Part shown: positions 32,431 through 44,229 of the stretch, piece after piece | How positions within the stretch are numbered: the stretch's first letter is position 1 | Layout of the letters: each line of letters starts with the position of its first letter | Assembly (NCBI RefSeq): GCF_040939455.1 | Contig: NC_134117.1 | Coordinates: 48,267,001-48,331,000, forward strand | Length of the DNA: 64,000 bases | Direction of reading: 5' to 3' | DNA from: Microcebus murinus | Lineage: Eukaryota; Chordata; Mammalia; Primates; Cheirogaleidae | Program-made: the position numbers and the translations under genes | The notes under the pieces: generated by a model | What the model was told of the DNA's origin: nothing | The model's input: only the letters and a program-made list of their open reading frames with translations | The model's database searches: none

Positions 32431-34424
32431 CTTTCAGTACAATTATAGAAAATTGCTAGATTTCAGTCTATATCTTGATTCTAAAATTTGGCAATCTGAA
32501 CATATTTTATTTCTCTAAGTTGTTTAGGTCTATTTTCAATCCTATCACTCTACAGGGCTTGTGTTCACTATGTCATGCATATTTTCTTATAGTACTGGTA
32601 ATTCCATCCCATTCATCCTCAAAATTTGGTTTTCCATATTAATTATAACTGTTAAACCTTGCAAGTCATAGGCTGCCAGATCCAATTTTATTAATTCTAA
32701 CTAGACTTCACTTTTCATTCTCTAAGCCAGTGCCCAATATTAGATTTCAGGTCTCCCGCCTGCAAACTATAACATGATGTTTTTCAAATTCATGGTTTTA
32801 GAGGCAAACAAGAGTAATCAACTTTGATTAATTGAAAGAGAAAAGGAATATATTACAAAAACATGATATTTATCAAACAATGCTTACAGATTTATGAAGC
32901 AAAGTACATAAAAAAAAAAGCAGGGAATGATAGAGATGAAGAATTCAGGACTACAGTCAAATGTCATGCTTTGGACACAAGTAATGGAAGGTTTCCCAAA
33001 CATACATTGAGTTTCAAATTTAAAGCAAGTGAGAAAATGTGAAATATTTGCTATTCCAAATTGTTTTTCTTCTTCTCTTCTTCCTTCCTCATCAATTAGA
33101 TGTCATATTATAAAGCTGACTTTAGGGTCACTTTTTTGTTTGTTTATATCAAGCAAAGTTGAGTGAGTTGATATTTAATTGAGTTAAATTTTCTCAGGTG
33201 TTAATACAATTTCAGGAATCTTGATAGATCAATATTCCAGGAATTGTATTAGCAAGTCTAATGTCTCAGAGCCTACATGAAAGATAAGAAATCTCCTTCT
33301 GAAACTTATCCCACAACTTAGTAACTTTCCAATCTATTTTGCTCATCTTCAATTGTATTCTACCTTTTGAGACATAAATATACAACACACTGAATAAAGT
33401 TCATAGATTTTTTAAAATAAAATAGCAAATATACCTTTTGAGACATAAATATGGCTTTTTGAGACATAAATATACAACACACTGAATAAAGTTCATAGAT
33501 TTTTTTAAATAAAATAGCAAATATACATTATTTTTCTTCGAAGCACTATAATATCTTTCTTTTGATCATGGCTATATGTTACTCAGTGTTTCCCTTCAAT
33601 TAAAAAAATACAGTGCAAGTCTGACCTGGTCTATCTTAAACTTCATAAATGGGACTGACATTTTGCAGTGAGCATAGCATTGTATTTCTAGGTCAAAGTT
33701 AAATAATACTAACATTTCTTTTATTTATGGAGAAAAGAAAAGACAACACTGCCATATGCTTTAATCATTTACGTGAGATGCTTAACAAAAATTTGAAAGG
33801 CCTTTGGGCTCAAGCAGTGTTTGCTACTGAGCATTCAATTGCAATTGCATGCTTCCTAACTGAGCTGAAAACAGCCTACAACTAAATTTCCATTTCAATT
33901 TCCTAAGCTTGATAATGTAGAGTTACATTTTGAGTAATTCTATAGCAGGGCAAAAGAGATGGATAGTCTAGAAATACTAATAATTTGGTGTGAAAGTCAA
34001 GTTAAAATTTACTTAATGATATATGAGAAACATATTTTACCTAGACATAGGTGAGACATAAATAATGTGATGCCTGATATAACTAAAACATTGAGTATTT
34101 TTTCTTCTTAGACTGTGTGTACACAGAAAAGCAAAGTAGTAAATCAATTATTCTGGTTATTCATATTAAATATGCATTTTTGCTGGATTTGGAACATTGA
34201 ACTTTTTAAATTTTGAATATAATTATAATTCTTTATTTCTGAATTCCCTTCTTTAGTAACTTTTTACCAAGGGAACATATAATAGATAAGGAAAAGTACA
34301 CGTATTAATTAATGTATTAATTTGGTTCAACTAGGACAGTATAAAGTTCTGGTTTGTTTATATTTAATTACAAACCATTATTCCAGCATTATAGATTGTT
34401 ATGATAATAGCCTTCAGTTTATTC
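32431..34424. other. Unassigned stretch with a 92-bp period duplication
   Basis: No gene or named repeat. 33740-33960 has a less AT-biased, motif-rich character (ggcctttgggctcaagcag, caattgcaattgcatgc) that could be conserved non-coding DNA, but I cannot test that. Confidence 0.5.
33365..33526 (+). repeat. Direct duplication with 92-bp period
   Basis: A 70-bp unit (ttttgagacataaatataca...) at 33365-33434 recurs at 33457-33526 with a single substitution. A partial third copy (taccttttgagacataaata) bridges them at 33432-33452. Confidence 0.95.
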
Positions 34425-34862
34425 AAAACTGTGCTCTTGGAAAAGCTAAAACTCATTTATACTTGGCCTGGCCATGTGACTTGCTTTGGACAATAGAGTA
34501 ACAGTATATATAATGTAAGGGGGACTTCAAAAGTGCTTATGTTTTGGAATTTGTCTTATTTTGATGCTCCAGTGAAAACTCTGACCACCATAATGTGAAT
34601 AAGCCCAGTCTAGCCTGCTGGTCATAACCACGGGTAATGAGTGCCAACTCCCAGACCTGTGAGTTAGTTCATTCTAGACAAATCAGTCTCTAACTAACTG
34701 ATGGTGAATGTGTAAGCCCAAACAATATTAGTAGAAAAACCACCAAACAGATTCAAACCCATACTGACAATGTACAAAATTGTGAATTAATAAATGAGTG
34801 TTATTTTCAGGTATTGAGTTTTGGGGTGGTCTATTACATAGCAAAAGCAAACAATGACATCC
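34425..34862 (+). mobile_element. MLT1-like MaLR LTR, sense
   Basis: acttggcctggccatgtgac, cttgctttggacaatagag, gaataagcccagtctagcct, and the end ttgagttttggggtggtcta with ttacatagcaaaagcaaac. This is the complete order of an MLT1 LTR. Confidence 0.8.
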
Positions 34863-37800
34863 AACTATAAATTGTTTGTTACCACGATACTACCATGCTA
34901 GTAACGTGTTAGCATTGCCATGTGATATTAAATATTTATTGAACAGCAGCTAATTACACTAGATGTCAGCATCCCTCTGTTTGTTTTTTATAGTGCTACT
35001 TTTAGGGATATCCCAGAAAATTTTCCAAAATTAGTGACAGCACTAAGGTACTTTGGTAGAACTTATGTATTTGCTATGGTCTCATGGATTCTATTATCTT
35101 TAGTGAACAAATATGTCAGCTAACCTAAAGGAATGGAAAAAATAGAATTAGTAAATCTGTACACATTACGTAGACTATCAGCAGGTATTATTCTATGCAG
35201 GTATATCTATAATTGTGATAAATTAGGAAAATGACAGTGCTTAATGGATTTGAAACTTGAATTTGCTATTTTATGGTTTAAATAGATTATGTATGTCAGA
35301 ATGTGGCAATGATTAGCATTTGATCTAAGGTGCATCAAATTTTCTCCTAGACTTTTTGACATTTTATTTTCATAATGTTAGTCAAAATGTCAAAGAAAGC
35401 TTTAACAATGTCTTATAATTAAAGTACAATTATTTATAGAAGTATCTCTTAGGTATTCACAACTACGTAAAGTAGTAATCTATAGAATAACTACCTCATA
35501 GTCTATCACTTTCAAACATAATGACACAAAATAAACCCAGAGAAAAATTCACTTGGGTGAAGAAATATCTTCTTAGGTAATTGTTGTAACTGCAATTTTT
35601 TTTTTTTTTTTGGAATAGTTGAATAACATTGAATCTTGCCTAGTAACAAATGCAGTATTTAGAGATAAATTCTCAATTTGACATGCTAAATAAATTCCAA
35701 AGTTTGGAAATTTGTTTCTAGTCTTCCAACAACTCTTACTGTTGCATGCTTGCTGTGCATGGAGCAACACACAGAATTTGGGGAATGACAGTGTTTACCA
35801 CACAATTTCACAATAGAGAGTGTTAGAACATGACTGTTTCCCATGGTGATTTTATATTTCTTTCATTTGTTCTAATTTCTCTATATCCTTCATATTCCAT
35901 TTTATCCTCCTAGATTTTCCTCTTCTGATTCTAAATATCCCAAAGTGAAACTAAATATTTCTTCACATGAATGGTAATTTAATTATAGATATCTATCCCA
36001 TTCTTCTAGGTCCTGTTTTAGCAACATGTTAAATCAATTAAAAAGGGAAAAGATAGATTGGGTTTGTGAAGATTAAAGCAATCTGTAAGATCCCAAGATG
36101 GTTGAAATTCTTTAAAACTTATTCAATAGAAGTGTAATGATATTGACTATCAGAATACTCCATACCACATAGAAAAAAATTTTCCCTTTATTTTATGGGC
36201 ATTTATTACTCATTTATTTTGTGGGCATTTATAAATTTCCCCATTAATAACAAATAAGATATGGTAAAATCACTCAGACACCCACCCCTTCATATGGTGG
36301 CTCCACTTCCCTCATAGAGAAACCCAGGGAGGTTTAACTCTTGATCCAGGGTCCATAACCCTTCTACTGGTCACTAGGCATTTCCATAGAAGAGTTTTAA
36401 GACACAATTCCATTCAGACAATTTTTTTATGGGAAACAAAATGGTGATATTATTATTAACATTCTTTTCATAACAATGTGTATGGTTTTATAACAAATTA
36501 TTTTTATCAGATATTTTCTAATTTTTAAAACCATCAAGAATTTAAATACATATTTGATAAAAAGAAAACATTAGAATTATTACATTATCCCTCTTTCAAA
36601 GTAATCCTGCTCTCACTTCAATTATGCCTTGTTTAAGATGAAGAGCATATTTTTCTTAAGAAAATGTTAATCATTTTTACTGCTTCAAAGAGTCACAACA
36701 TTCTCTTAAATTTAGTTTTAATTTTCATGTGTATCAAATGACCAGAAATATTTAATTTATTTTAATTAGGCAATATTATGTCATTAAATTTGTCATCAAG
36801 TATTCTCATATTGTGATAAAGTCACATTTATATTCCAAATTTTTCCAGGTTCAAATGATATAATGAAGATCATTGACCTAAAAAAATCCAGTTAGTTCTT
36901 TCTTAGTCTTTATATCAAAAATATATTAACAATTATTTTATAATTTATTGCCACTTGTTACATTCAGTACAAGAAAAATTACTCTTGTATTAATCATCTA
37001 GATGTTGAAACTTACTTTAAAAATGTAATTAATTCATTTATTTAATCCATTAATAAATATTTGTTCAGTATCTACTAAAAACCCTATGCTGTGACATTAC
37101 CAAAAAAATCATGTTTTCTCCTTTACTACCAAGAATGCATATTACTAGTTCTGATAACTCAAGGCACATGGAACCGCATTTTTCAATGTAGAGTATTTGT
37201 GGAACAAAAACTGGGGAATTTTTTGTTAAAATGAGGTGTTTCAAATCGTTATAAAAAGTGAACTTGTAAGAAATATACATTTTATTAAAAAATAAATAAT
37301 TACTTTTGTCTCTTTGAGATTGATGCATTGAAATGAGGATAACCATATATACTCTTCAGGTTTGATTTGACTTGGCTGTGGATAACATCTACATAGTCGT
37401 AGAACTGTATTTGTTGCCATTGGGTTTCATCTTTAGAACCTATGGAAGAATCAATATTCGAAACACTTGGTTGTAGTTGTGGGAAAGAGACAAATGTCAA
37501 ATACCTTAGCAATTTACAATGTGGATGATAGAAATTAGAAAGTAAGATATAAAGAGTAGGAAGAATCAATAAAAGTACTAAAATCATTATTATCTAGTAC
37601 AAAGATGGAATGTGTTAAGAGATACTGTCATAAGATAATGGGACAACAAATAAAATTTTATATATATATATACGCTTTTTTATTAAGATGCACAGGTAAT
37701 CTACATAAAACTAAGCATAGTGTAACTATTGGCATTGAGAATGTTTCAGGGGAAAATAGGGCTTAATATGATTCAGATTTTTCTCTATCTGTAATTGTTG

Positions 37801-38299
37801 GGAGTCAATAGAATTTTGTTAAATCTGATCATTTAAGAAATAGGAATGTTAACATATGAAGAAAATTTATATGGGAATTACCAGAAATATTAAAGTGACA
37901 AAAATTGAACAAGTTGCTACTGGGAGTATAATTGGAGATGCCACAAAATGGGCTATGATATTTGATTAAATAACATCTGTTTTTATTTATTTTTGTTCCA
38001 GATATTATTTTTAAATTAAAAGACCCTAAAATGACAAATGTTAGCATTGAAGTGCATTTGCATAATTGTATTTTTTGAATTATTTTTTTGCTTAAAATTT
38101 CCAAATTCTTTCTTTCAGCCAACGTAAACATGCAAATCTGTCATATGATTGTTAGTAAAAAATGTTATGAAAAACAAACTTCAAGGTGGGAGCAATTGTC
38201 CCTCCACACAAACACCAAACTCACCAACATCCATGCAAGGAAGTATATTGAGAAGAACCCAAAATCAGATGAGTTATCACTGTACTTATTTTTAACATT
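34863..38299. other. Unassigned 3.4-kb AT-rich stretch
   Basis: No gene found. It contains a T-run at 35597-35612, a short (TA)n at 37660-37672, and a possible antisense L2 end at 37025-37150. The minus-strand frames at 37065-37587 and 37829-38131 have no recognisable domains. Confidence 0.55.
37025..37150 (-). mobile_element. Possible L2 3' end, antisense
   Basis: The plus strand shows attcatttatttaatccatt, aataaatatttgttcagtat and ctactaaaaaccctatgctg. This resembles the reversed L2 terminus (attcattcaacaaatatttattgagtacctactatgtgccagg). Weak match. Confidence 0.4.
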
Positions 38300-40064
38300 A
38301 TAGCAAGGAAAGAGACACTGAAGAGGGCAGAAAAGACAGTCTTGCCTTGCCTACTCCAGCCCTGTATCCTCTGGCACTGCCATGTGAGTTCCTGAGTGGA
38401 GGGAGAGTCTGTGTGCCCAGGATAAGGTGAAGGAGCTGATTGTGAGACTTTGCATTAGAACTCAGGGCCACCCTGTCACAGGGGAACATAACAAAGGGAA
38501 AATTCTGCCTGCAATCATGGAAGGAGCATTTACAGCAGCTTGGCCAGAGAGAAATCCTCCACTCCCAAAACTAAGTTCCAGCTAGCTCAACCACCAGCTT
38601 AAAAAAAAAGTGGCCTGGGGTCTGGAATAAATTTATAGGACAGCAAAGCCACAAAGGCTGCAGTCCTTGAGTAATTTCTGGGGCTGTGCTGGCTTGGAGC
38701 AAGAGGACATGAGGTGCACATAACCCAAGGAGACACTAGTGGCATCCAAAAAAGTGTCTGTATTTCACCGCTGCCAACTATAGTGCAGCTAAGGGAGAGT
38801 CCTCTTCCACTTGGGAAAGGGAAAGAAAAAAGTTCAGAGGAGTTTGTTTGCAAATTGAGTACCATCTCAGTCACAGTAAAATAAAGTACCTAGCATATTC
38901 CTGAAGCCCCATATTCCATCTTTAGTTCTGGGTGGCATTTCTAGACCAACTTTGGGCCAGAAGAAATCATACTGCAATGAAGGGAAGGACACAGTCATGG
39001 CAGGATCCACTAGTTGCTGACTAAGGAGCCCTTGGGCTTTAGATAAACATCAGAGATAGAGAAGCTATGCTAACCACGGGCTTTGGGTGAGAGCGAGTTG
39101 GCTTCAGGTGTGACTTGGCACAGTCCTAGCTGTAGAGGCCATGAAAGAGTGCCTACATCACTTCTCCCACAACTCTAGTAGCCCAGACAGAAAGTGAGGG
39201 AAGAGAGTGAGAGACTATGCCTGGTAATCCAGAGAATTCTCATATATCTTACCCAAGTCCACCAAGACAGTACCACCAGGAGTCTGCACCACATTACTAG
39301 GCTTGAGGTGCCAGTGCTGATTTGGCTATAGTGACCAAAGTCTTAGATGACAACATTCAATTTCCTTTAAATATCTGGAAAGCCTTCTTAAGCAGGATGG
39401 GTTTAAATAAACCCAGACTGCAAATATTAAAATAAATGCATAATGCTTCAATGCCCAAACATTGACAAACATCCAGAAGCATCAAGAACATCCAGGAAAA
39501 CATGACCTCAGCAAATGAACTAAATAAGGTACCAGTGGCCAATCCTGGAGTGATGGAGATATATAACCTTTTAGACAAAGATTACAAAATAGCTATCCTA
39601 AAGCTAAATGAACTTTAAAACAACACAGAGAAAAAATTTAGAAGCTTATTGGAGAAATTTAACAAAGATATTGAAATAATGAAAAAAAAGCAGAAATTCT
39701 GGAGCTGAAAAAAATCGATTGACCAACTGAGAAATACATCAGATTCTCTCAATTGACAGCAGAATTGATCAAGCAGAAGAAATAATTAGTGTGCTTGAAG
39801 ACAGGATATATGAATATGCACAGTCAGAAAAGAAAAAAGAAAAAATAGAGATGACATGATCATATGATCTTATATTTAGAGAAATCTATGACTTTACCCA
39901 AAAACTATGAGGACTGATAAATTCAGTAAAATTGAAGAATATAAAATCAACATTCAAAAATCAGTAGCAATTCTATATGCCAACAGTAAATAAACCAAAA
40001 AGTAATCCCATTTGAAATACCTACAAATAAAATAAAATACCTAAAAATAAACTTAATTAAATAA

Positions 40065-40457
40065 GTGAAAGATCTCTATAGTGAAAACTATAAAACAATG
40101 AAGAAAGAAATTGAAGAGGACACAAAAAAATGGAAGGATATTCCATGCTTATGGATTGTAAGAGTCAGTAATATTAAAATCTCTATACTACCTGAAGCAA
40201 TCTACAGATTTAATGCAATCCCTATCAAAATACCAATGATATTCTTCATAGAAATAGAACAAATGATCCTAAAATTTCTATGGAACCACAAAAGACCCAG
40301 AATATCCAAAGCTATCCAGAGCAAAAATAACAAAACTGAAGGAATCACATTACCAGACTTCAAATTATACTACAGAGTTGTAGTAACCAAAACAGCATGG
40401 TACTACATAAGAACAGATACATTGACCAATGGACTAGAACAGAGGATCCAGAAATAA
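40065..40457 (+). pseudogene. L1 ORF2 fragment after the RT active site
   Basis: 130 open codons, beginning [20 protein letters not shown] and containing [58 protein letters not shown] and [20 protein letters not shown]. This is the thumb and connection part of the ORF2 protein. It is well preserved for its surroundings but isolated from the RT core by frameshifts. Confidence 0.9.
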
Positions 40458-41001
40458 ATTCACATGTCTATAGTGAACTTATCTTCAACAAAGTTGCTGA
40501 GAACATACATTGAGGAAAGGACACTCTCTTCAATAAATGGTGCTGGGAAAACGAGATATCAATATGCAGAAGAATAAAACTAAACCCTTGTCCTTTGCTA
40601 TATACAAAAATCAAATAAAAATGAAAAATACTTAAATATAAGACCTAAAACTATGAAACTACTAACAGAAAACATTGGGGAAATGCTGCAGAACATTAGT
40701 CTGAGCAAATACTTCTTGAGTAATACCTCCAAAGCATAGGCAACCAAAGCAAAACTGGTCAAATGGGATCATGTCAAGATAAAATTCTTCTGCACAGCAA
40801 AGGAAATACTCAACAAAATGAAGAGCCAACCCTCAGAATGAGAGAAAATATTTTCAAATCCCCCATTTGATAAGGGATTAATGACTAGAATATATGAGTA
40901 GCTCCAACAACTCAGTAGGGAAAAATCAAATAATCTTATTTATAAATGGACAAAAGATCTGAATAGACATTTCTCAAAAGAAGACATACAAAGGACCAAT
41001 A

Positions 41002-41393
41002 CCGTGTTTCCCCAAAAATAAGATAGGGTTTTATATTTATTTTTCCTCAAGAAGGCATCCTGGGGCTTATTTTCAGGGAATGTGTTATTTTCCCCTCAAA
41101 GCCTCAGCTTGCAGCACTCACAGGATGGCCGGGACCTGACAGGGGAAGCCGACTTTGTTGGTGGGGCTGCCCACTCCTTTCCAGTCACCTCTGGGATAGT
41201 AGCTGTCATGATGGAGCAGATTAGAAGGGCTGTTCATCTTCTTTACTGCTCCAGAACAAAATGCATGGGTTGTGCTGTGTAGTCATGCCCATCACTAGGT
41301 CTTATTTTTGGGGTAGGGCTTATATCATACAAATGCTTAGAAATCCTGCTAGGGCTTATTTTATGGATAGGTCTTATTTTCAGGGGCACAAGG
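41002..41393. mobile_element. TA-flanked inverted-repeat DNA transposon (MITE) inside the L1
   Basis: The 392-bp insert begins ccgtgtttccccaaaaataa. The reverse complement of its other end is ccttgtgcccctgaaaataa, so the termini form an imperfect inverted repeat of about 22 bp. It is flanked by TA on both sides (41000-41001 and 41394-41395). Removing it with one TA restores L1 sequence whose spacing is exactly that of the related L1 piece at 48601-48631. The inside repeats the motif gg(g/t)cttatttt near 41073, 41299 and 41354-41380. It has no transposase, and the 66-codon frame at 41082-41282 matches nothing. The TA duplication suggests the Tc1/mariner superfamily, by inference. Confidence 0.85.
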
Positions 41394-41655
41394 TAGGTGT
41401 ATGAAAAAATTCTCATCATTAATCATCAGAAAAATGCAAATCAAAACTACAATGAGATATCATATCTCTCCAGTTAAAATGGCTTTATCCAAAAGACAGA
41501 CAATAAGGAATGTGGGCAAGGATGTGGAGAAAAGGGATCCCTTGTACACTGTTGGTAGGAATGTAAATTAGAGCAACAACTATGGAGAACAGAATGGAGG
41601 TTCCGCCAGAAACTAAATATAGAACTACTGTATCACCCAATAATTCCACTGCTGG

Positions 41656-41946
41656 GTGTGTACCCAGGAGGGAAATTCAGCATATCAAAAAGATATCTGC
41701 ATTCCCATGTTTACTGTAGCACTATTCATAATGGCCAAGATTTGGAATCATCCCAAGTGTCCATCAATGTATGACTGGGTAAAGAAATTGTGGTACATAT
41801 ACATGATGGAATATTATATAGCTACAAAAAATAAAATTCTGCCATTTGCAACAACATGGATGGAACTGGGGGACATTATGTTAAGTGAAATAAGCCAAGC
41901 ACAGAAAGAAAAACCTCTTAGGTTCATACTCATATGTGGGGGCTAA
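41656..41946 (+). pseudogene. L1 ORF2 C-terminal fragment
   Basis: 96 open codons with the ORF2 terminal block: AKIWNHPKCPSMYDWVKKLW, YIYMMEYYIATKNK, TTWMELGDIMLSEISQAQKE. It ends next to the 3' UTR. Preserved but not connected in frame to upstream ORF2. Confidence 0.9.
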
Positions 41947-42312
41947 ATTTAAAAAAAAATTGATCTCATGGAGACAGTAGAATAATGGTTATCAGAGGCT
42001 GGCAAAGGTGGATAAATTGGAGTTTGTTAATGGGTGCAAAAATATAGTTAGATAGTTAGATAGAATGAGCAATACTTGATAGCACCATAAAGTGGTGACT
42101 ATAATCAACAATAAGTTAGGGTATACTTTAAAATAATGAAAAGAGTGGAACTGGAATGCTCCTATCATAAAGAAATGATAAATGCCTGAAGTGATGGATA
42201 CCCTAATTACCCTGATTTAATTAATTCACTTTGTATGCCTGTATCAAAACATTACATGTATCCTATAAATATATAATTATTATGTACACATAAAAATTAA
42301 AAATTGAAAAAG

Positions 42313-42823
42313 ACTTTAAGGCATCATTCAAATTCTTCTATTCTAATGACTAAAGTAAATACTGTAGATTTATTTGACATGATTATAATTATATTCCAAG
42401 AGAAGAAGAGACGGACATATCTCAATTATTTCCCAAGAGAGTAGCATTTTATTTAAGTCCTTGCTAATACTATCTTCTGGCTAATTATCCTTTTGGAAAG
42501 CACACTCTAACTCAAGCAGTTTCAAAATACGATGTTACCAGTTACTAGGAGATGTTTCCAAAGGTCTAAGAATAAACTGATTTGCATCGCATTTCTATGT
42601 GGCACGTGTACTCTAAAATATTGTTTACTGGTGCTAATTTATAATTGATTACAAGATGCACTAAGAAAGAAAAAAACACTGTGAGAAAAATAGGCCTCAA
42701 ATAAACTGTGGTATGCTATTAATTGTGAGGCATATCACTTGCAGAAGTTAAAAATGTGAATCTTAGAATATGGTATTACAAAATACTGTATACAGAGAAT
42801 TCTTTTTTACACAGACATTTTCA
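42313..42823. other. Unassigned spacer
   Basis: No recognisable content. Confidence 0.6.
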
Positions 42824-43152
42824 AAGAGCACTGCCCGATAGAAATACTATACAGTGCAATCTCTAGCTATCTATGTAATTTTAAATTTCCAATTAGCCAT
42901 TATTTTAAAAGTAGAAAGAAATTAGTAGAAATTAATTTTAAAAATATCTTTCAGGTAACTCAAAATATCCGAAATGTTATCATTTCAACATGCATTAAGG
43001 TTTTGAAATATGATGTGTAGTTTATAATACAGTACATTCCACTTGGGACTAGCCCAATTTCCAGTGTCTCATTGCCACCTGTGGCTACTAGCTAACCCAT
43101 TAGCACTAAATAGATCAATTCCTTCATCATAGAATGTCCTACTGGACCATAG
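42824..43152. mobile_element. Old DNA transposon (hAT-like MITE)
   Basis: cactgcccgatagaaatac, tatgtaattttaaatttcc, gttatcatttcaacatgca, gggactagcccaatttcc and ccacctgtggctactagctaa follow a familiar mammalian non-autonomous DNA transposon. Its ends normally read 'ctgtccaatagaaatata' and 'tattggacagca', here decayed to gaatgtcctactggacc. I recognise the family but will not assign a name. Confidence 0.65.
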
Positions 43153-44229
43153 TGGTCTGGATAAGAAGTGGAAATAAAATAGATATTAATAATAAAATGT
43201 GAAAAGTGGCATACAAAGCAGAGGCAACTAACCTATTCTTGGGTGTTAGGGAATATTCTTAGCAGTGACACCCCCTTTATCTTCTCACTCAAATTATTTC
43301 TAAATCTTTGAATTTCATAAATAGAGTGTTTGATTTTACTTACAAAGTCTTCACTTACAATATCTTAAGATTATAGGAGCAGAATTGCTAAATACCTGAC
43401 AGGTAATATTTCCTTCCCTCTGGCTGGGAAGTTCCCCATTTCCTGTCCCCAACAGGCAAATGGAAAACGTATGAATGGGAAAAAGAAGGAAATGAATAAA
43501 AAAGATGAGGAAAGAAGAGGAGAGAAAAAATAGGAGAAGAAAGAGAGTCGGCACAAGTTATGAATGGGGTGGCCCTGAGTGTAGAAGGTTGAGTGGATCT
43601 TGGCTTCCTTGACTGCTTCAGTTCTCAAAGTCTCCCCAGGCTGGCTGGCCTAATTACAATTAAGGTATTCCAGGAAAAGCCACTAGAGGAAGCGTTTTAT
43701 GGCTTTAGACAGTGGGTAAAAGAAATGCTGCTGTCAGTTTTCTATTCAGAACTATTTCTAACCTCGTATTCAATAACTTGTTACCTTAGTCATTAATTTC
43801 TCATGTGTAACATGGCGTTTTGCCTGGAGAAAAATACAAGAGTACTACATCATTGAATTTCTATCATCTATTATGGATGCAATATTTTCAAATAATTTCA
43901 GAAGGCTGGTTAAACATGACCTCCCTTAACTGAACCAGCAGTGAGTATTAGTCATAATTTTTTTTTTTTTACCATGAGGCGTTTCCACAATGTCACTTTA
44001 ATAACTTTCATTCTTTTCCCTTCTCTTCTAAATAAATTTACTCATCGTATTTTTAAATAAAATTATAATTGGCAGAGTTTGATGAAGGAAAAGATGCAAA
44101 ATATAAAGGAAGCGAGATGTTGATTGTATTTCTAAACATTGTTTATACTGAATTAAAAACACGAAGAGAAAGCTGCATGCAATCTAAATGTGCAGCTAAC
44201 AAGTTTGTTATATGTTGAATCATATGGTT
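43153..44229. other. Unassigned spacer
   Basis: No repeat or gene recognised. There is a purine-rich tract on the plus strand at 43480-43545 and a T-run at 43958-43970. Overlapping frames at 43351-43796 have no domain. Confidence 0.55.

Larger units (their letters stand above)
38300..42312 (+). mobile_element. L1 (L1MA-like), sense, with a large internal deletion
   Basis: In order: part of the 5' UTR (38300-39500; e.g. gtgtgcccaggataaggtga, cttgaggtgccagtgctga); the ORF1 N-terminus (39500-39842; aaaacatgacctcagcaaatg encodes its start, then the coiled coil up to gtgcttgaagacaggatat); then, with no ORF1 C-terminus or endonuclease, the RT domain from about 39846 (gatgacatgat, the DDM of the RT active site); the rest of ORF2; and a 3' UTR ending in an A-rich tail near 42312. 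A DNA transposon sits at 41002-41393. Frames at 38298-38874 are 5' UTR shadows. Confidence 0.9.

Noticed and set aside
16262..42312. The antisense L1 at 16262-18556 and the sense L1 at 38300-42312 as an inverted-repeat pair that could drive inversion
   Set aside because: Both are old and diverged, and they are about 20 kb apart. Nothing in the sequence shows that rearrangement has happened.
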